A stretch of DNA of 64,000 nt from Xenorhabdus anantnagensis (GTDB lineage Bacteria > Pseudomonadota > Gammaproteobacteria > Enterobacterales > Enterobacteriaceae), in contig NZ_JAQRFN010000018.1 in assembly GCF_028598555.1 (NCBI RefSeq), positions 23,172-87,171 of the forward strand, given 5' to 3'. Positions 8,774 to 18,892 of the stretch are shown here, piece by piece (positions within the stretch are counted from its first letter, which is position 1; the number at the start of each line of letters is the position of its first letter). Below the pieces are notes generated by a model. The model saw only the letters and a program-made list of their open reading frames with translations, was not told the origin of the DNA and made no database searches. The position numbers and the translations under genes are program-made.

Positions 8774-9793
8774 TTATTCACATCTTAACCATTTTTCACA
8801 CAAACCATGTAATGCTTGATTAGCCTTTTGCCAACGTTCAGATTTCTGTAATTCTTCCAAGCTAAATTGCTTGCCTTGATGATATAACCGTTTAATTTTA
8901 GGCGAGTCAATCATCGGAAGGTTATCCAACACACTGACGGCTCCTTCTCGATTGTTACACACCAAAATCATGTCACAACCCGCATCCAATGATGCCTTAG
9001 CCCGTTCGGCATAACTGCCCATCACCGCTGCACCTTCCATGGACAAATCGTCGGAAAAAATGACGCCTTCAAATCCCAATTGCTCGCGGAGTATGGATTT
9101 TAACCAATATGGTGAGCCACTTGCAGGACGGTGATCTATCTGAGGGTAAATAACGTGAGCAGGCATAATGGCATCCAGCAATTTACGTTGAATGAAATCA
9201 CGGAAAATCACCATATCATGGCAGTTAATAGCATCCATTGAACGATTATCCCTTGGCGTTTCTTTATGGGAGTCCGCTGTCACTGCACCATGTCCCGGAA
9301 AATGTTTCCCCGTCGACTTCATTCCCGCAGAATGCATACCTTTAATAAATTTTTCTGCCATTATCATTGCTGGTTCAGGCTCTTCGTGAAATGAGCGTTC
9401 ACCAATTGCTGTACACTTATGTCCCAAATCCAATACTGGTGCAAAACTGATATCAATATCCATTGCGATCATTTCTGATGCCATCAACCAGCCAGATTCT
9501 TCTGCCAGATGTGCTCCCATTTGCATATCTTGTACACAAGCAAAAGATTGTGCCGCAGGTAGACGCGTAAAGCCCTCATGAAAACGCTGAACACGCCCTC
9601 CTTCCTGATCAACTGCAACTACCAGACGATGGTGGGAAGCTGCACGAATTTGACGAACTAATTCACGTAATTGCTTTGTATCGTGGAAGTTGCGGGTAAA
9701 TAAAATTAAACCGCCCACTAATGGATTCTGTAGAATTTCGCGTTCTTCGCTATCCAATTCATAGCCAACAACATCTAACATTACTGGCCCCAT
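8774..9793 (-). CDS. nagZ: Beta-N-acetylhexosaminidase NagZ
   Basis: A cytoplasmic family 3 glycoside hydrolase that removes GlcNAc from GlcNAc-anhydroMurNAc-peptides during wall recycling; its product influences AmpR-controlled beta-lactamase where that exists. The signature [18 protein letters not shown] (about residues 160-180) carries the mobile-loop catalytic Asp-His pair, and [10 protein letters not shown] carries the Asp nucleophile. The length is 339, against 341 in E. coli. ATG at 9793 is chosen over the in-frame GTG at 9805 because GAGG lies six bases before it and the protein then starts MGPVMLDV as in E. coli. It is last in the lpoB-thiK-nagZ run. Confidence 0.96.
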   Translation of the reverse strand: MGPVMLDVVGYELDSEEREILQNPLVGGLILFTRNFHDTKQLRELVRQIRAASHHRLVVAVDQEGGRVQRFHEGFTRLPAAQSFACVQDMQMGAHLAEESGWLMASEMIAMDIDISFAPVLDLGHKCTAIGERSFHEEPEPAMIMAEKFIKGMHSAGMKSTGKHFPGHGAVTADSHKETPRDNRSMDAINCHDMVIFRDFIQRKLLDAIMPAHVIYPQIDHRPASGSPYWLKSILREQLGFEGVIFSDDLSMEGAAVMGSYAERAKASLDAGCDMILVCNNREGAVSVLDNLPMIDSPKIKRLYHQGKQFSLEELQKSERWQKANQALHGLCEKWLRCE

Positions 9794-9888
9794 AGCATTC
9801 CTCACTTCTCTTTATTGGTCGCCATCTATGATTAATTATCGTTAATTGAAAATTTGTTCCACCAGCGCACAGTGCTAGTTTAAATTCA

Positions 9889-10752
9889 TTACGACAGTTT
9901 AAAAGCTTGACGCAAAGGACGCGCCAGCAATAAAAATTGTTGTTCTTTTGTCTGCTGCCAGCGCACTTCATACCACATCAGCATCATATAGCTGACCCAC
10001 GGCTCCCATTGCTTAATTTGTTGCTGCAATAATTGCGGATTTGAATATCCTGATGCTTGGGTGCAGTAATAATCCAAAAAAGTTTGTTGCTGCATCTCAT
10101 CCCATTGATTTCCCTTGAACAGCGCAGCCAATGAAAAACCGATATCGACATCCGCAGCATACTCCCAATCAATCAATTTTAACCCTTCTTCGGTCATTAA
10201 TAGATTATCAGAGTGAACATCCATATGAGCTGGCGCTATCTTTAAAGTGGCAGGCATTTTGGTTGTCATAAAAAATTTATGTAAGCGCAACCAATGAGGA
10301 GATAAGCGTTTTCTGTCAATCTGCTGCCACTGGAATGCAATTTGTTTTTTTAATTGAAGCGGATAGCCCAATGGAGAATGACTATGAAGAATAGCAAGTG
10401 TTTGAGCCAATGATTGCTGAAAAATTGGCTGCCCCAATGTATCAGACTCTATTTGTGTTCCAGTGAGCCACTCAAGCAATAACCAGGTTTCGTGCATAGC
10501 CACTACTTTAGGCACAATACCTGTAGAAGATAACCGACGTAAAATCTGGTTTTCTCGTTGACGATCGACACCAAGTGTCCCACTATGCGGTGTTTGAGTG
10601 CGTCCAACCATCTGACGCACACCATTCGTAATATAGTAACTTGCCTGCGTCAGACCCGTTAATGGCCTAATTTCCCACGACGCTACCGGAATATCAGGCC
10701 ATAACTGCCATAACACTTTTAACAAAGAATGACCATAACCAAGAGTGACCAT
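9889..10752 (-). CDS. thiK: Thiamine kinase
   Basis: Phosphorylates thiamine to thiamine monophosphate in the salvage pathway. The protein has the aminoglycoside-phosphotransferase/choline-kinase fold: the Brenner motif HMDVHSDN (catalytic Asp and metal-binding Asn) and then LIDWEYA with the metal-binding Asp. It is 287 residues, slightly longer than E. coli ThiK (274). The ATG overlaps the lpoB stop by one base (TAATG), so the two are translationally coupled. Overall similarity to E. coli is moderate, which is usual for this gene; its position between lpoB and nagZ supports the name. Confidence 0.88.
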   Translation of the reverse strand: MVTLGYGHSLLKVLWQLWPDIPVASWEIRPLTGLTQASYYITNGVRQMVGRTQTPHSGTLGVDRQRENQILRRLSSTGIVPKVVAMHETWLLLEWLTGTQIESDTLGQPIFQQSLAQTLAILHSHSPLGYPLQLKKQIAFQWQQIDRKRLSPHWLRLHKFFMTTKMPATLKIAPAHMDVHSDNLLMTEEGLKLIDWEYAADVDIGFSLAALFKGNQWDEMQQQTFLDYYCTQASGYSNPQLLQQQIKQWEPWVSYMMLMWYEVRWQQTKEQQFLLLARPLRQAFKLS

Positions 10753-11321
10753 TAATTAACGTCGCCACGACCTGACCAGAGTATCTCGCCAGTTTTAACC
10801 AGCATTAACTGCATTTCCAGGTTACGCTGGCCATGATTGTTAGAGACAAAGGAATAGAGAACATAATCGGCATTTAAATAACGAGCCAACCCAATAGACT
10901 TACTGCGCAACCCCAAACTATCTTCCGATGATAATCCCAGTGCCAATCTAGCCACATGGACTCGAGATTTCGGTACAATCTGAAAAACCTGTTTGTTGCT
11001 GATTGCATCTGTAATCGCATCTGTGGCTTTCAGAATTCGTAATGAGCCATTAGTGTTGTTCTTGACAGAATCAACAAGCAGTAATTTCCCCACTTCCAAA
11101 CCATTAGCATGAACCATTTGATCCACCAATGGCTGAACAATATTATTCCAATTAATAGACTGAATCTTAGGAGGTTGGGGAACCTTTTCTGATGGCTCTA
11201 CCGGTGGCTCCGGTTTTTTCTCTGGCTCCGTCGGTGTAATAGGAGCAGGCTGCTGTGTTACTGGCAATACACAACTCGCCAGCAACATTACTGATAACAT
11301 GACAAAGAGAATTCTTTTCAT
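10752..11321 (-). CDS. lpoB: Penicillin-binding protein activator LpoB
   Basis: An outer-membrane lipoprotein that reaches through the periplasm to stimulate PBP1b. The signal peptide ends in the lipobox LLASC (Cys about 17), followed by a proline- and glutamate-rich linker (about residues 22-50) that spans the periplasm, and a C-terminal globular domain with NGSLRILKATDAITDAI. It is 189 residues. It starts the lpoB-thiK-nagZ unit, next to hinT as in E. coli. Confidence 0.93.
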   Translation of the reverse strand: MKRILFVMLSVMLLASCVLPVTQQPAPITPTEPEKKPEPPVEPSEKVPQPPKIQSINWNNIVQPLVDQMVHANGLEVGKLLLVDSVKNNTNGSLRILKATDAITDAISNKQVFQIVPKSRVHVARLALGLSSEDSLGLRSKSIGLARYLNADYVLYSFVSNNHGQRNLEMQLMLVKTGEILWSGRGDVN

Positions 11322-11387
11322 TAATCTACCCTAGTTACATCGCTATCTTGTACCGATACTCGTCAATTAGATTATTCTGCCAGCTTA

Positions 11388-11738
11388 TTATTCTGCTAAT
11401 AGCGGCCCTAATAGACGGCCACCAACCAAATGCATATGAATATGGAAAACTTCCTGTCCTGAATGACGATTACAGTTCATGATCAAGCGGTAGCCATCTT
11501 CTGCAATACCTTCCTCTTTTGCTATTTTCGCCGCTACGGTAAATAGACGTCCCAAAGCAAGTTCATGTTCAGCGGTAACATCATTAACCGTTGGGATCAG
11601 TATATTAGGTATGATCAGAATATGTGTTGGTGCCTGAGGGGAAATATCACGGAATGCTGTTACCAAATCATCCTGATAAATAATATCTGCAGGAATTTCT
11701 CGACGAATGATTCTACTAAAAATAGTTTCTTCTGCCAT
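11388..11738 (-). CDS. hinT: Purine nucleoside phosphoramidase HinT
   Basis: A small HIT-family hydrolase of nucleoside phosphoramidates, including AMP-lysine type adducts. The histidine triad HIHMHLVGG is near the C-terminus (about residues 99-107). The N-terminal [17 protein letters not shown] and the IIPN stretch are typical. It is 116 residues (E. coli 119). GGAGA lies just upstream of ATG 11738. It is flanked by lpoB and ycfH. Confidence 0.95.
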   Translation of the reverse strand: MAEETIFSRIIRREIPADIIYQDDLVTAFRDISPQAPTHILIIPNILIPTVNDVTAEHELALGRLFTVAAKIAKEEGIAEDGYRLIMNCNRHSGQEVFHIHMHLVGGRLLGPLLAE

Positions 11739-11857
11739 CTTACTTCTCCTTTATTATCATGAAAGATGAACCAATTATTAAAAGCGGGTACTGAATCTAA
11801 ATGTTAAACCCTAAACCCAAATACTGATACTTAAAAACACAAAGTGTCATGGCTAGC

Positions 11858-12643
11858 TTAGCTTTCTTTAATATCAATATGAAACAGTTCACAAAAATTT
11901 CTTGTCGTTACCGCAGCCAATTCATCAATACTGACCCCTTTCAATACTGCCATATATTCAGCAACATCACGTACATAAGCTGGCTGATTCTGTTTGCCAC
12001 GATGAGGAACAGGCGCCAAATAAGGTGAGTCAGTTTCTACCAGAATGCGATCAAGTGGCACGAATCTTGCCGCTTCACGGATCTGCTCAGCATTACGGAA
12101 AGTGACAATGCCAGAAAAAGAGATATAAAAACCCAAATCCAGCAAAGCCCTTGCCGTTTCTTTATCTTCCGTGAAACAGTGCAGTACACCACCACATTCT
12201 TGTACTTTTTCTTCCCGCAGCACCATCAATGTATCGTCCCTTGCTTCACGGGTATGTACAATCACCGGCTTATTTAATTTGCGGCCAATACGGATATGTT
12301 CACGAAATGAAGTTCTCTGGAGTTCAACATTTTCTTTCTGATAAAAATAATCCAGACCTGTTTCCCCCATTGCGACAACATCTTCATCCGCAGCCAACCG
12401 GGCAAGTTCTTCGAAATTGTAACCTTCATCCAAATTCAATGGATGAATACCACAGGAATATGCTACGTTTTCTCGTTTACCAATCAAACCCTTCATTTGC
12501 TGGAAACCAGACAACGTCGTTGCCACGGCCAACATATATTTCACATCCCGCTCTGCGGCTTTCGCCACAACATCATCGACACTTTTGTGCAGTGTTTCAT
12601 AATCAAGGCAATCGAGATGACAATGCGAATCAACTAAAAACAT
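11858..12643 (-). CDS. ycfH: TatD-family metal-dependent hydrolase YcfH
   Basis: A putative metal-dependent nuclease of the TatD/amidohydrolase TIM-barrel family. DSHCHLDCLDY (residues 5-15) holds the HxH metal ligands, GETGLDYF the bridging glutamate and ETDSPYLAP the active-site Asp. It is 261 residues, one domain. It lies 22 bases downstream of holB in the tmk-holB-ycfH order found across enterobacteria. The natural substrate is uncertain. Confidence 0.92.
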   Translation of the reverse strand: MFLVDSHCHLDCLDYETLHKSVDDVVAKAAERDVKYMLAVATTLSGFQQMKGLIGKRENVAYSCGIHPLNLDEGYNFEELARLAADEDVVAMGETGLDYFYQKENVELQRTSFREHIRIGRKLNKPVIVHTREARDDTLMVLREEKVQECGGVLHCFTEDKETARALLDLGFYISFSGIVTFRNAEQIREAARFVPLDRILVETDSPYLAPVPHRGKQNQPAYVRDVAEYMAVLKGVSIDELAAVTTRNFCELFHIDIKES

Positions 12644-12665
12644 AATATGCTCATATCTAAATAAG

Positions 12666-13655
12666 TTACTGTGCAGGACAAAACTGTCTTTCCCAATTGA
12701 GTAATTGTTCCGTTAGCAACAATTCCCGATTGACTCCCACTACAGATAATAATTGATGACGGCAATGTACCCAATCATCAACTGTATTTAATAGTGTTTC
12801 CACACTTTGAGAAGAAGCAAGATAACGAATCAAAGCTTGCTGATCTTGGTTTACACAGTAATTCTGTGCCTGTTGCCGCCATTTCACCGCATCGGATAAT
12901 AAGCTGATCAACCAATGCAAAGATTGCTGCACATCATCACGATTCAGCAATGGTAAAAGTGACAGGGTATCACATTTATACAGCGCCTGTTCAATCGCCT
13001 GACAAAGCGTATTTCTTTGTTGCCATTTTTCAGTCTGGAGCAATTGCTGCGCTGCCAATGGCGCTCCCTGAGAAAGCTTTAACGCTGTTTGTGCATCCAG
13101 AAAGGATATAGCCGGAAGCTGATTTTGTAGCCAATAAAGCCCTGTCGAAGGTTCAGGTACTGGAATAAAATAGTAAAAGCAGCGGCTACGTAGTGTTGCC
13201 ATCAAATTTATAGGATTCTGACACTGTAATAGAAAATACGTGTCTTGAGGCGGTTCTTCCAAAGTTTTCAACAAGGCGTTAGAAGCAGCATCAGTCAGGA
13301 ATTCTGCGGATGGGAGCCAGGCAATTTTAGCCCCTCCTTGCTGAGAATATTCATAAAGCCTCTCGCTGAGCTGGCGCACAGCATCTACTCCAACAATATT
13401 TTTTCCTTTTTCAGGAGCAAGAACATGCCAATCAGAATGAGTTTCCGCCAACATTAAATGGCAGCCGTGGCATTTGCCACAGCTTTTTATACCCTGTTTA
13501 TTCTGACACATTAACCAGCGACTCAAGCCATACAACAATGCATCAGCACCCGTTCCAGCATGGGCATGAAGCAAAATAGCATGATGCCCACGCCCCTGTT
13601 GATGAAATTCAACTAACTGCCGGTATGCATGATTGAGCCACGGATACCAATTCAT
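12666..13655 (-). CDS. holB: DNA polymerase III delta' subunit
   Basis: Delta' is the stator of the clamp-loader complex. The N-terminal AAA+ domain holds a four-Cys zinc module (CGKCHGC plus flanking Cys, about residues 50-65) and [15 protein letters not shown], the SRC-containing region follows (LRSRCFYYF), and a C-terminal collar domain ends the protein. It lacks a working P-loop, as expected for delta'. ATG 13655 is chosen because the protein then begins MNWYPWL (E. coli MRWYPWL) and overlaps the tmk stop by four bases (ATGA). That gives 329 residues (E. coli 334). A longer in-frame start at 13682 lies inside tmk and is unlikely. Confidence 0.95.
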   Translation of the reverse strand: MNWYPWLNHAYRQLVEFHQQGRGHHAILLHAHAGTGADALLYGLSRWLMCQNKQGIKSCGKCHGCHLMLAETHSDWHVLAPEKGKNIVGVDAVRQLSERLYEYSQQGGAKIAWLPSAEFLTDAASNALLKTLEEPPQDTYFLLQCQNPINLMATLRSRCFYYFIPVPEPSTGLYWLQNQLPAISFLDAQTALKLSQGAPLAAQQLLQTEKWQQRNTLCQAIEQALYKCDTLSLLPLLNRDDVQQSLHWLISLLSDAVKWRQQAQNYCVNQDQQALIRYLASSQSVETLLNTVDDWVHCRHQLLSVVGVNRELLLTEQLLNWERQFCPAQ

Positions 13656-14293
13656 GCCTGTGTTTCCTGTTCTTCTAACCAATTAAGTAAGGTACTACGA
13701 ATATTATCCTGCACTTTTTCCAGTGGTTGAGCTGCATCAATCGTTTTGATACTGTCATCTTTTGCCACAAGTTCGAGATACCTTGTACGGGTACGGTGGA
13801 AAAAGCCTAAAGATTCTTTTTCAATGCGATCCAATTCACCACGCGCACAAGCACGTTGTAAGCCGACTTCCGGGGGTAAATCAAGATAGAGGGTTAAATC
13901 TGGACGAAAATCACCCAATGCAGCTTCGCGTAATGACTCCATCAAATGTTGATCAATACCCCGGCCTCCTCCTTGGTAAGCCTGAGAAGAAAGATCATGG
14001 CGATCACCAACAACCCAAGTACCCTGTAATAAAGCGGGTTTGATAATATTTTCCACCAATTGAACTCTGGCAGCATATAACATCAAAACTTCTGCCTTAT
14101 CTGTCAGTGATTCTCCCTCAACACCTTGTTTAATCAGCTCGCGCAATTTCTCTGCCAATGGTGTCCCACCCGGTTCACGGGTCAGAGTCAAATCAGAAAT
14201 ACCATGCTGTTTCAAAGTTTCAACCACTGTTTGGATTGCGGTTGTTTTTCCCGCGCCCTCGAGTCCTTCAATTACAATAAATTTACTGTTCAT
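13652..14293 (-). CDS. tmk: Thymidylate kinase
   Basis: Phosphorylates dTMP to dTDP. P-loop GLEGAGKTT at residues 9-17, the TREPGG motif binding dTMP, the [16 protein letters not shown] segment and the lid with catalytic arginines (REL/RTRTRY region). It is 213 residues, as in E. coli. It overlaps both neighbours by four bases (mltG stop/tmk start and tmk stop/holB start), so mltG, tmk and holB form one tightly coupled operon. Confidence 0.97.
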   Translation of the reverse strand: MNSKFIVIEGLEGAGKTTAIQTVVETLKQHGISDLTLTREPGGTPLAEKLRELIKQGVEGESLTDKAEVLMLYAARVQLVENIIKPALLQGTWVVGDRHDLSSQAYQGGGRGIDQHLMESLREAALGDFRPDLTLYLDLPPEVGLQRACARGELDRIEKESLGFFHRTRTRYLELVAKDDSIKTIDAAQPLEKVQDNIRSTLLNWLEEQETQA

Positions 14294-15333
14294 TTATCCT
14301 GCTTTAACCTTTGGCGATAAAGACCTACTGCCTTATTATGTTCTATTAGATTAGTGGTGAATGTGTGACCACCATCGCCATTCGCAACAAAATATAAATA
14401 TTCCGTGACAGCAGGATGTGCCGCTGCCTTAATTGAAGCCAAACCTGGCATGGCGATGGGGGTTGGTGGTAATCCATCAATCATATAAGTATTGTAGGGT
14501 GTCAAGGTATTGAGATTGCTGCGAAAAATTGTACCCGTATATTTATCTCCCAATCCATAAATCACCGTCGGATCAGTTTGTAATCTCATCTTTAACCGTA
14601 GACGATTCACGAATACAGAAGCAACTTTAGTGCGTTCAGACTCAATTGCAGTCTCTTTTTCAATGATAGAGGCCATGATCAACATTTCATAAGCGCTTTT
14701 ATATGGCAGATTCTTTTCTCTGTTTTCCCATTCCTGCCCTACTGTTGTTTTCATTTTGTTATAGGCTCGTTTGAGTAATTCCACATCACTCGTGCCAGCG
14801 GTATACATATAAGTATCAGGATAAAGCCAACCTTCCAGTGAATTGCTCTCTTTTATGCCCAAAGTATCATTTATGCCCAAAGTATCAAGCAGTTCTTGCG
14901 GTGTTTTACTTTCTATTTCATGCTTTAAGTATGGCGCATTCTGCAATATTTTTGACCAGTCAGAAAGACGACTGCCTTCAACAAAACGAATGGGAAATTG
15001 CGTTTCTTTACCACTGGCAAACAGTTGCAAAATGTCTCTTAAGGACATACCTTTTTGCAAGCGGTAAGTTCCGGCCTTAAATTTCGCCAGCTCTGGCTTA
15101 AATCGAAATAACCATGGCAGTAACTGATTATCTTCAATAAGTTTATGCTGGGACAGTAAAGCTTCCATACCTGTGCGCCCAGTTCCCACCGGCACAGTAA
15201 ATATCATCTCTTGACTGAGATTAATATCCTGAGCAGCAAAGTTTTGTATTTTCTTCATGAAAGAAAAGAATACGATCACAGCGATCGCAATAATCAATCC
15301 GGGCAGAATGAAAATGCGCTTTTTTAGTTTCAT
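14290..15333 (-). CDS. mltG: Endolytic murein transglycosylase MltG
   Basis: An inner-membrane lytic transglycosylase that cuts nascent glycan and sets strand length. One N-terminal membrane helix (residues about 8-26), a LysM-like middle region, then the YceG catalytic domain with the catalytic Glu in [10 protein letters not shown]. It is 347 residues (E. coli 340). It contains an exact 18-bp tandem duplication (14852-14869 and 14870-14887) that repeats six residues, giving [14 protein letters not shown]; it keeps the frame and probably lies in a surface loop. The downstream tmk overlaps by four bases. Confidence 0.94.
   Translation of the reverse strand: MKLKKRIFILPGLIIAIAVIVFFSFMKKIQNFAAQDINLSQEMIFTVPVGTGRTGMEALLSQHKLIEDNQLLPWLFRFKPELAKFKAGTYRLQKGMSLRDILQLFASGKETQFPIRFVEGSRLSDWSKILQNAPYLKHEIESKTPQELLDTLGINDTLGIKESNSLEGWLYPDTYMYTAGTSDVELLKRAYNKMKTTVGQEWENREKNLPYKSAYEMLIMASIIEKETAIESERTKVASVFVNRLRLKMRLQTDPTVIYGLGDKYTGTIFRSNLNTLTPYNTYMIDGLPPTPIAMPGLASIKAAAHPAVTEYLYFVANGDGGHTFTTNLIEHNKAVGLYRQRLKQDK
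14852..14887. repeat. 18-bp exact tandem duplication inside mltG
   Basis: Two adjacent identical 18-base copies (TTTATGCCCAAAGTATCA), in frame, adding six residues to MltG. Confidence 0.95.
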
Positions 15334-15393
15334 TCGGTAATCACTTTTATCTGTGCTTCAATGATGAGTACGAAAATGATGAGTACTAAATAG

Positions 15394-16221
15394 CTAAGGT
15401 CTTAAGCACTCAGGTAATAAATACTCATGCAACTCTCTTGATTGATATTTCCACGCAGGTTGATTTTCATGCGCTTGAATTTGGTCTACTGGAACCACTG
15501 GCATTAAGGAATTACAGATAAGCACCTCATCTGCATGAGCCAAAGCTTCAGGATAACGCATGACACATAATAAGTTATAATCACTTTCTGCCAACAATTC
15601 GATTATCTTTTGCCTCATGACACCCTCCACACCACACTGGCTAATATCAGGAGTATAAACACTTTTTCCTTTTCGCCAGAAAATATTGGCAGTACAGCAT
15701 TCAATCAATAGGCCATCACTATCAAGTACCAGAGCTTCATCTGCTTTGGATTGTTCAATGAACTGCTTGATTAAAACCTGTTCCAAACGATTTAAGTGTT
15801 TAATGCCAGCCAGATAAGGATTAATTCCCATTGGAATAGGACTAAGAACTAATGAAGCACCTTTTTGGCGCTGAGCAATATATCGTTCAGGATATGAACT
15901 CAAAGACAGGATCTGTGTGGGCTTAATCGTGTCATCAAAACTGTAGCCACGACCTCCTGTGCCTCTGGAAAGAATGACTTTCAAAACACCTGATTCACAC
16001 CCTTTTACAACCTGTTTAATATGGGTCTCAAGCTGAAACCAATCCAGTGCTGGCATAAATAGTTTTTCAACGCCTTTCTGCAACCGTTTTATGTGCAAAG
16101 GTAACAAGGCCGGTAATCCTTGTTCAACTCTTATTGTGGTAAAACAGCCATCACCAAATTGTACCGCACGATCATTAACAGGTAAGTGATCGCACTGATT
16201 ACCATTAATCCAATACGTCAT
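15394..16221 (-). CDS. pabC: Aminodeoxychorismate lyase
   Basis: A PLP enzyme of the branched-chain aminotransferase fold that splits 4-amino-4-deoxychorismate to p-aminobenzoate and pyruvate in folate synthesis. N-terminal GDGCFTTIRV (residues 23-32), the PLP lysine in AGIKHLNRLEQVL (Lys about 140) and the glycine-rich phosphate-binding loops are present. It is 275 residues, near the E. coli length of 269. It lies between fabF and mltG, the standard enterobacterial order. Confidence 0.93.
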   Translation of the reverse strand: MTYWINGNQCDHLPVNDRAVQFGDGCFTTIRVEQGLPALLPLHIKRLQKGVEKLFMPALDWFQLETHIKQVVKGCESGVLKVILSRGTGGRGYSFDDTIKPTQILSLSSYPERYIAQRQKGASLVLSPIPMGINPYLAGIKHLNRLEQVLIKQFIEQSKADEALVLDSDGLLIECCTANIFWRKGKSVYTPDISQCGVEGVMRQKIIELLAESDYNLLCVMRYPEALAHADEVLICNSLMPVVPVDQIQAHENQPAWKYQSRELHEYLLPECLRP

Positions 16222-16394
16222 TTTAATTTCTTATTTTTGATAAAAAGCGTGACAACCTCAGCTTATAAGGGGCGTTATAATAGTATAGGAGTCTCTACAG
16301 TGCAAAAAACCCATACAAAGACATTTCATAAAAGCAGTTCATAAAAATAATTCACAAAAATCATCATAAAAAAACAACCATAAAAAACAGGTAT

Positions 16395-16425
16395 AAAAAA
16401 ACCTCAACAAACGTTGAGGCTTTTT
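16395..16425 (-). terminator. Intrinsic terminator after fabF
   Basis: CCTCAAC (16402-16408) pairs with GTTGAGG (16413-16419) around AAAC. On the minus strand the stem is followed by a run of T (the A-run 16395-16401). TTTTT on the plus side makes it possibly bidirectional. It closes the fab cluster 18 bases after the fabF stop. Confidence 0.85.
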
Positions 16426-16442
16426 ATAGACACAAAGTGATT

Positions 16443-17684
16443 TTAGATCTTGCGGAAAATCAGTGACCCATTAGTGCCACCGAAACCAAAAGAGTTACAC
16501 AATGCGTATTCCATTCCTTCAACTTTACGCGCTTCACCTGGAACTAAGTCCAAGTGACAGTTCTCATCCTGATTCTCCAAGTTAATGGTTGGAGGAACAA
16601 TCTGATCACGCAGAGCAAGAATAGTAAAAATAGATTCAACAGCGCCTGCAGCACCCAATAAGTGACCTGTCATTGATTTGGTTGAACTCACCAATACTTT
16701 AGTGCCTTCACCAAAAACAGACTCCACGGCACGCGCTTCTGCAATATCACCAACTGATGTTGAAGTACCATGAGCATTGATGTAACCCACTTGCTCTGGT
16801 GAAACTCCCGCATCTTTCAAAGCGTTTTGCATTGCTAAAGCAGCACCCGCTCCATCTTCAGGAGGTGATGTCATGTGGTAAGCATCGCTGCTCATGCCAA
16901 AGCCAACAACTTCAGCATAGATTTTTGCACCACGTTTTTTCGCATGTTCATATTCTTCAAGAACGACAACACCTGCGCCATCGCCCAGAACAAAACCATC
17001 ACGATCTTTATCCCAAGGACGGCTTGCACCTTGAGGATCATCATTACGGGTTGATAATGCACGTGCAGCACCAAATCCGGCAACACCAAATTCTGTGCTG
17101 GCTTTTTCTGCACCACCTGCCAGCATCATGTCAGCATCATTGTAAGCAATGATGCGAGCCGCATGGCCAATATTATGTACGCCAGAAGTGCAAGCAGTTG
17201 CAATGGAAATGCTCGGACCACGAAGACCATACAGGATACTCAAATGGCCTGCCACCATATTGATGATGGTCGAAGGTACAAAGAATGGGCTGACCTTGCG
17301 AGGCCCTGCCGATAACAATGTACCGTGATTTTCTTCAATCAGACCCAAACCACCAATACCAGAACCAATAGCAGCACCAAAGCGGCTAGCATTGGCTTCT
17401 GTTACTTCGATTCCTGCATCTTCAATAGCTTGTTTGCCCGCAGCAATACCATACTGAATGAAGAGATCCATTTTCCGTGCTTCTTTGCGCGAAATATTGA
17501 AATCTTCATGATTAAAATTCTTCACCACACCTGCAAACTTAGTTGCATGGTTAGAGGTGTCAAAATGTTCGATAAGGCCGATACCACTCTGTCCTGCACA
17601 AACAGCGTTCCAAGAAGACTCTACTGTATTGCCGACAGGAGATAACATGCCTAGTCCGGTCACGACTACTCGACGCTTAGACAC
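16443..17684 (-). CDS. fabF: 3-oxoacyl-ACP synthase II (FabF)
   Basis: Condensing enzyme that elongates acyl-ACP with malonyl-ACP, including the palmitoleate to cis-vaccenate step. Thiolase fold with the catalytic Cys in [10 protein letters not shown], the two catalytic His in NAHGTSTS and TGHLLGAAG, and the C-terminal [12 protein letters not shown]. The GTG at 17684 is the start: a strong GGAGGATAACC lies before it and the product starts [10 protein letters not shown] and is 413 residues as in E. coli. An in-frame ATG at 17726 overlaps the acpP-fabF hairpin and is rejected. It is last in plsX-fabH-fabD-fabG-acpP-fabF. Confidence 0.97.
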   Translation of the reverse strand: MSKRRVVVTGLGMLSPVGNTVESSWNAVCAGQSGIGLIEHFDTSNHATKFAGVVKNFNHEDFNISRKEARKMDLFIQYGIAAGKQAIEDAGIEVTEANASRFGAAIGSGIGGLGLIEENHGTLLSAGPRKVSPFFVPSTIINMVAGHLSILYGLRGPSISIATACTSGVHNIGHAARIIAYNDADMMLAGGAEKASTEFGVAGFGAARALSTRNDDPQGASRPWDKDRDGFVLGDGAGVVVLEEYEHAKKRGAKIYAEVVGFGMSSDAYHMTSPPEDGAGAALAMQNALKDAGVSPEQVGYINAHGTSTSVGDIAEARAVESVFGEGTKVLVSSTKSMTGHLLGAAGAVESIFTILALRDQIVPPTINLENQDENCHLDLVPGEARKVEGMEYALCNSFGFGGTNGSLIFRKI

Positions 17685-17725
17685 GGTTATCCTCCAGGGA
17701 GGGAAAAAATTTAGGACGAAAAACA

Positions 17726-17747
17726 TAGGCGGTCGAGCGACCGCCTA
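17726..17747 (-). terminator. Hairpin between acpP and fabF
   Basis: A perfect 10-bp stem (TAGGCGGTCG / CGACCGCCTA) with a 2-base apex, 14 bases after acpP. On the minus strand TGTTTTTCG follows. It is probably a leaky terminator or 3'-end stabiliser that keeps acpP mRNA in excess over fabF. Confidence 0.75.
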
Positions 17748-17761
17748 GGTATGTGTGCTTG

Positions 17762-17995
17762 TTAACCTGCGTTTTCAACGTAGTCAATAGCAGCCTGAAC
17801 TGTAGTGATTTTTTCAGCTTCTTCGTCTGGGATCTCGATATCGAACTCTTCTTCCAGAGCCATTACCAGTTCAACTGTGTCAAGAGAATCAGCGCCCAAG
17901 TCATCAACAAATGAAGCTGTATTCACAACTTCTTCCTCTTTAACACCCAGTTGTTCAACGATGATTTTCTTAACGCGTTCGTCGATAGTGCTCAT
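17762..17995 (-). CDS. acpP: Acyl carrier protein
   Basis: A 77-residue acidic four-helix protein carrying acyl chains on 4'-phosphopantetheine. The attachment site is the Ser in [10 protein letters not shown] (Ser about 37). The sequence is nearly identical to E. coli AcpP, which is 78 residues. It sits between fabG and fabF. Confidence 0.99.
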   Translation of the reverse strand: MSTIDERVKKIIVEQLGVKEEEVVNTASFVDDLGADSLDTVELVMALEEEFDIEIPDEEAEKITTVQAAIDYVENAG

Positions 17996-18146
17996 ACTAT
18001 TAAATTTCCTATCAAAACTCGCTTCTGCGATGGTTTTCGTAGTTTATAAAATACAGGAAAAGATGCAACCAAATCCCGGCTGGTCGAACCACAATCTGTG
18101 TTTTCTGTACAAAAAATACATCAAAAACAGAGGGTTCGCTCATTTT

Positions 18147-18881
18147 TTAGATCATGTACATGCCACCATTGACATGTAATGTCTCACCTGTGATGTAAGC
18201 GGCCTCGTCAGAAGCAAGAAACGCTACAGCACTGGCAATTTCCTTTGCATCACCGAGACGATTAGCAGGAATTCCAGCAGAAATACCTGCACGTTGCTCG
18301 TCTGTCAACGCTCTGGTCATATCAGTTTCAATAAAACCAGGTGCAACAACGTTTACAGTGATGCCACGAGAAGCGACTTCACGAGCCAGTGATTTGCTAA
18401 AACCAATAACTCCTGCTTTCGCTGCCGTGTAATTCGCCTGCCCTGCATTTCCCATTGTACCAACAACAGAGCCAATGGAAATAATACGTCCATAACGTTT
18501 TTTCATCATAGAGCGCATCACTGCTTTTGACAGACGAAAAATCGAAGAAAGATTAGTGTCAATAATATCTTGCCACTCATCATCTTTCATGCGCATCAAC
18601 AAGTTATCACGAGTGATGCCAGCATTATTAATTAAAATGTCTATTTCACCAAATTCAGCACGAATATTCGATAGTGCATTCTCAATGGATTCAGAATCTG
18701 TGACATTCAGTACAAAACCTTTGCCTTTATCACCAAGGAAGGCACTGATTGCTTCTGCTCCCTTCTCACTGGTTGCAGTGCCAACAACGCATGCACCACG
18801 TTCAACCAATAATTCTGCAATCGCGCGACCTATACCACGGCTAGCGCCAGTAACCAGTGCAATTTTTCCATCAAAGCTCAT
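18147..18881 (-). CDS. fabG: 3-oxoacyl-ACP reductase FabG
   Basis: NADPH-dependent short-chain dehydrogenase reducing beta-ketoacyl-ACP. TGASRGIGRAIAE binds NADPH, NNAG is the structural motif, and the catalytic Ser, Tyr and Lys are in IGSVVG and NYTAAKAG. The C-terminus VNGGMYMI is typical. The start at 18881 gives 244 residues, as in E. coli, with GAGG five bases upstream. The ATG at 18896 overlaps the fabD stop and is less likely, but would add five residues. Confidence 0.97.
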   Translation of the reverse strand: MSFDGKIALVTGASRGIGRAIAELLVERGACVVGTATSEKGAEAISAFLGDKGKGFVLNVTDSESIENALSNIRAEFGEIDILINNAGITRDNLLMRMKDDEWQDIIDTNLSSIFRLSKAVMRSMMKKRYGRIISIGSVVGTMGNAGQANYTAAKAGVIGFSKSLAREVASRGITVNVVAPGFIETDMTRALTDEQRAGISAGIPANRLGDAKEIASAVAFLASDEAAYITGETLHVNGGMYMI

Positions 18882-18892
18882 GTTTTCCTCAG

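Noticed and set aside
12229..12645. 138-codon plus-strand ORF opposite ycfH
   Set aside because: Shadow of the conserved ycfH frame, with no ribosome site or family match.
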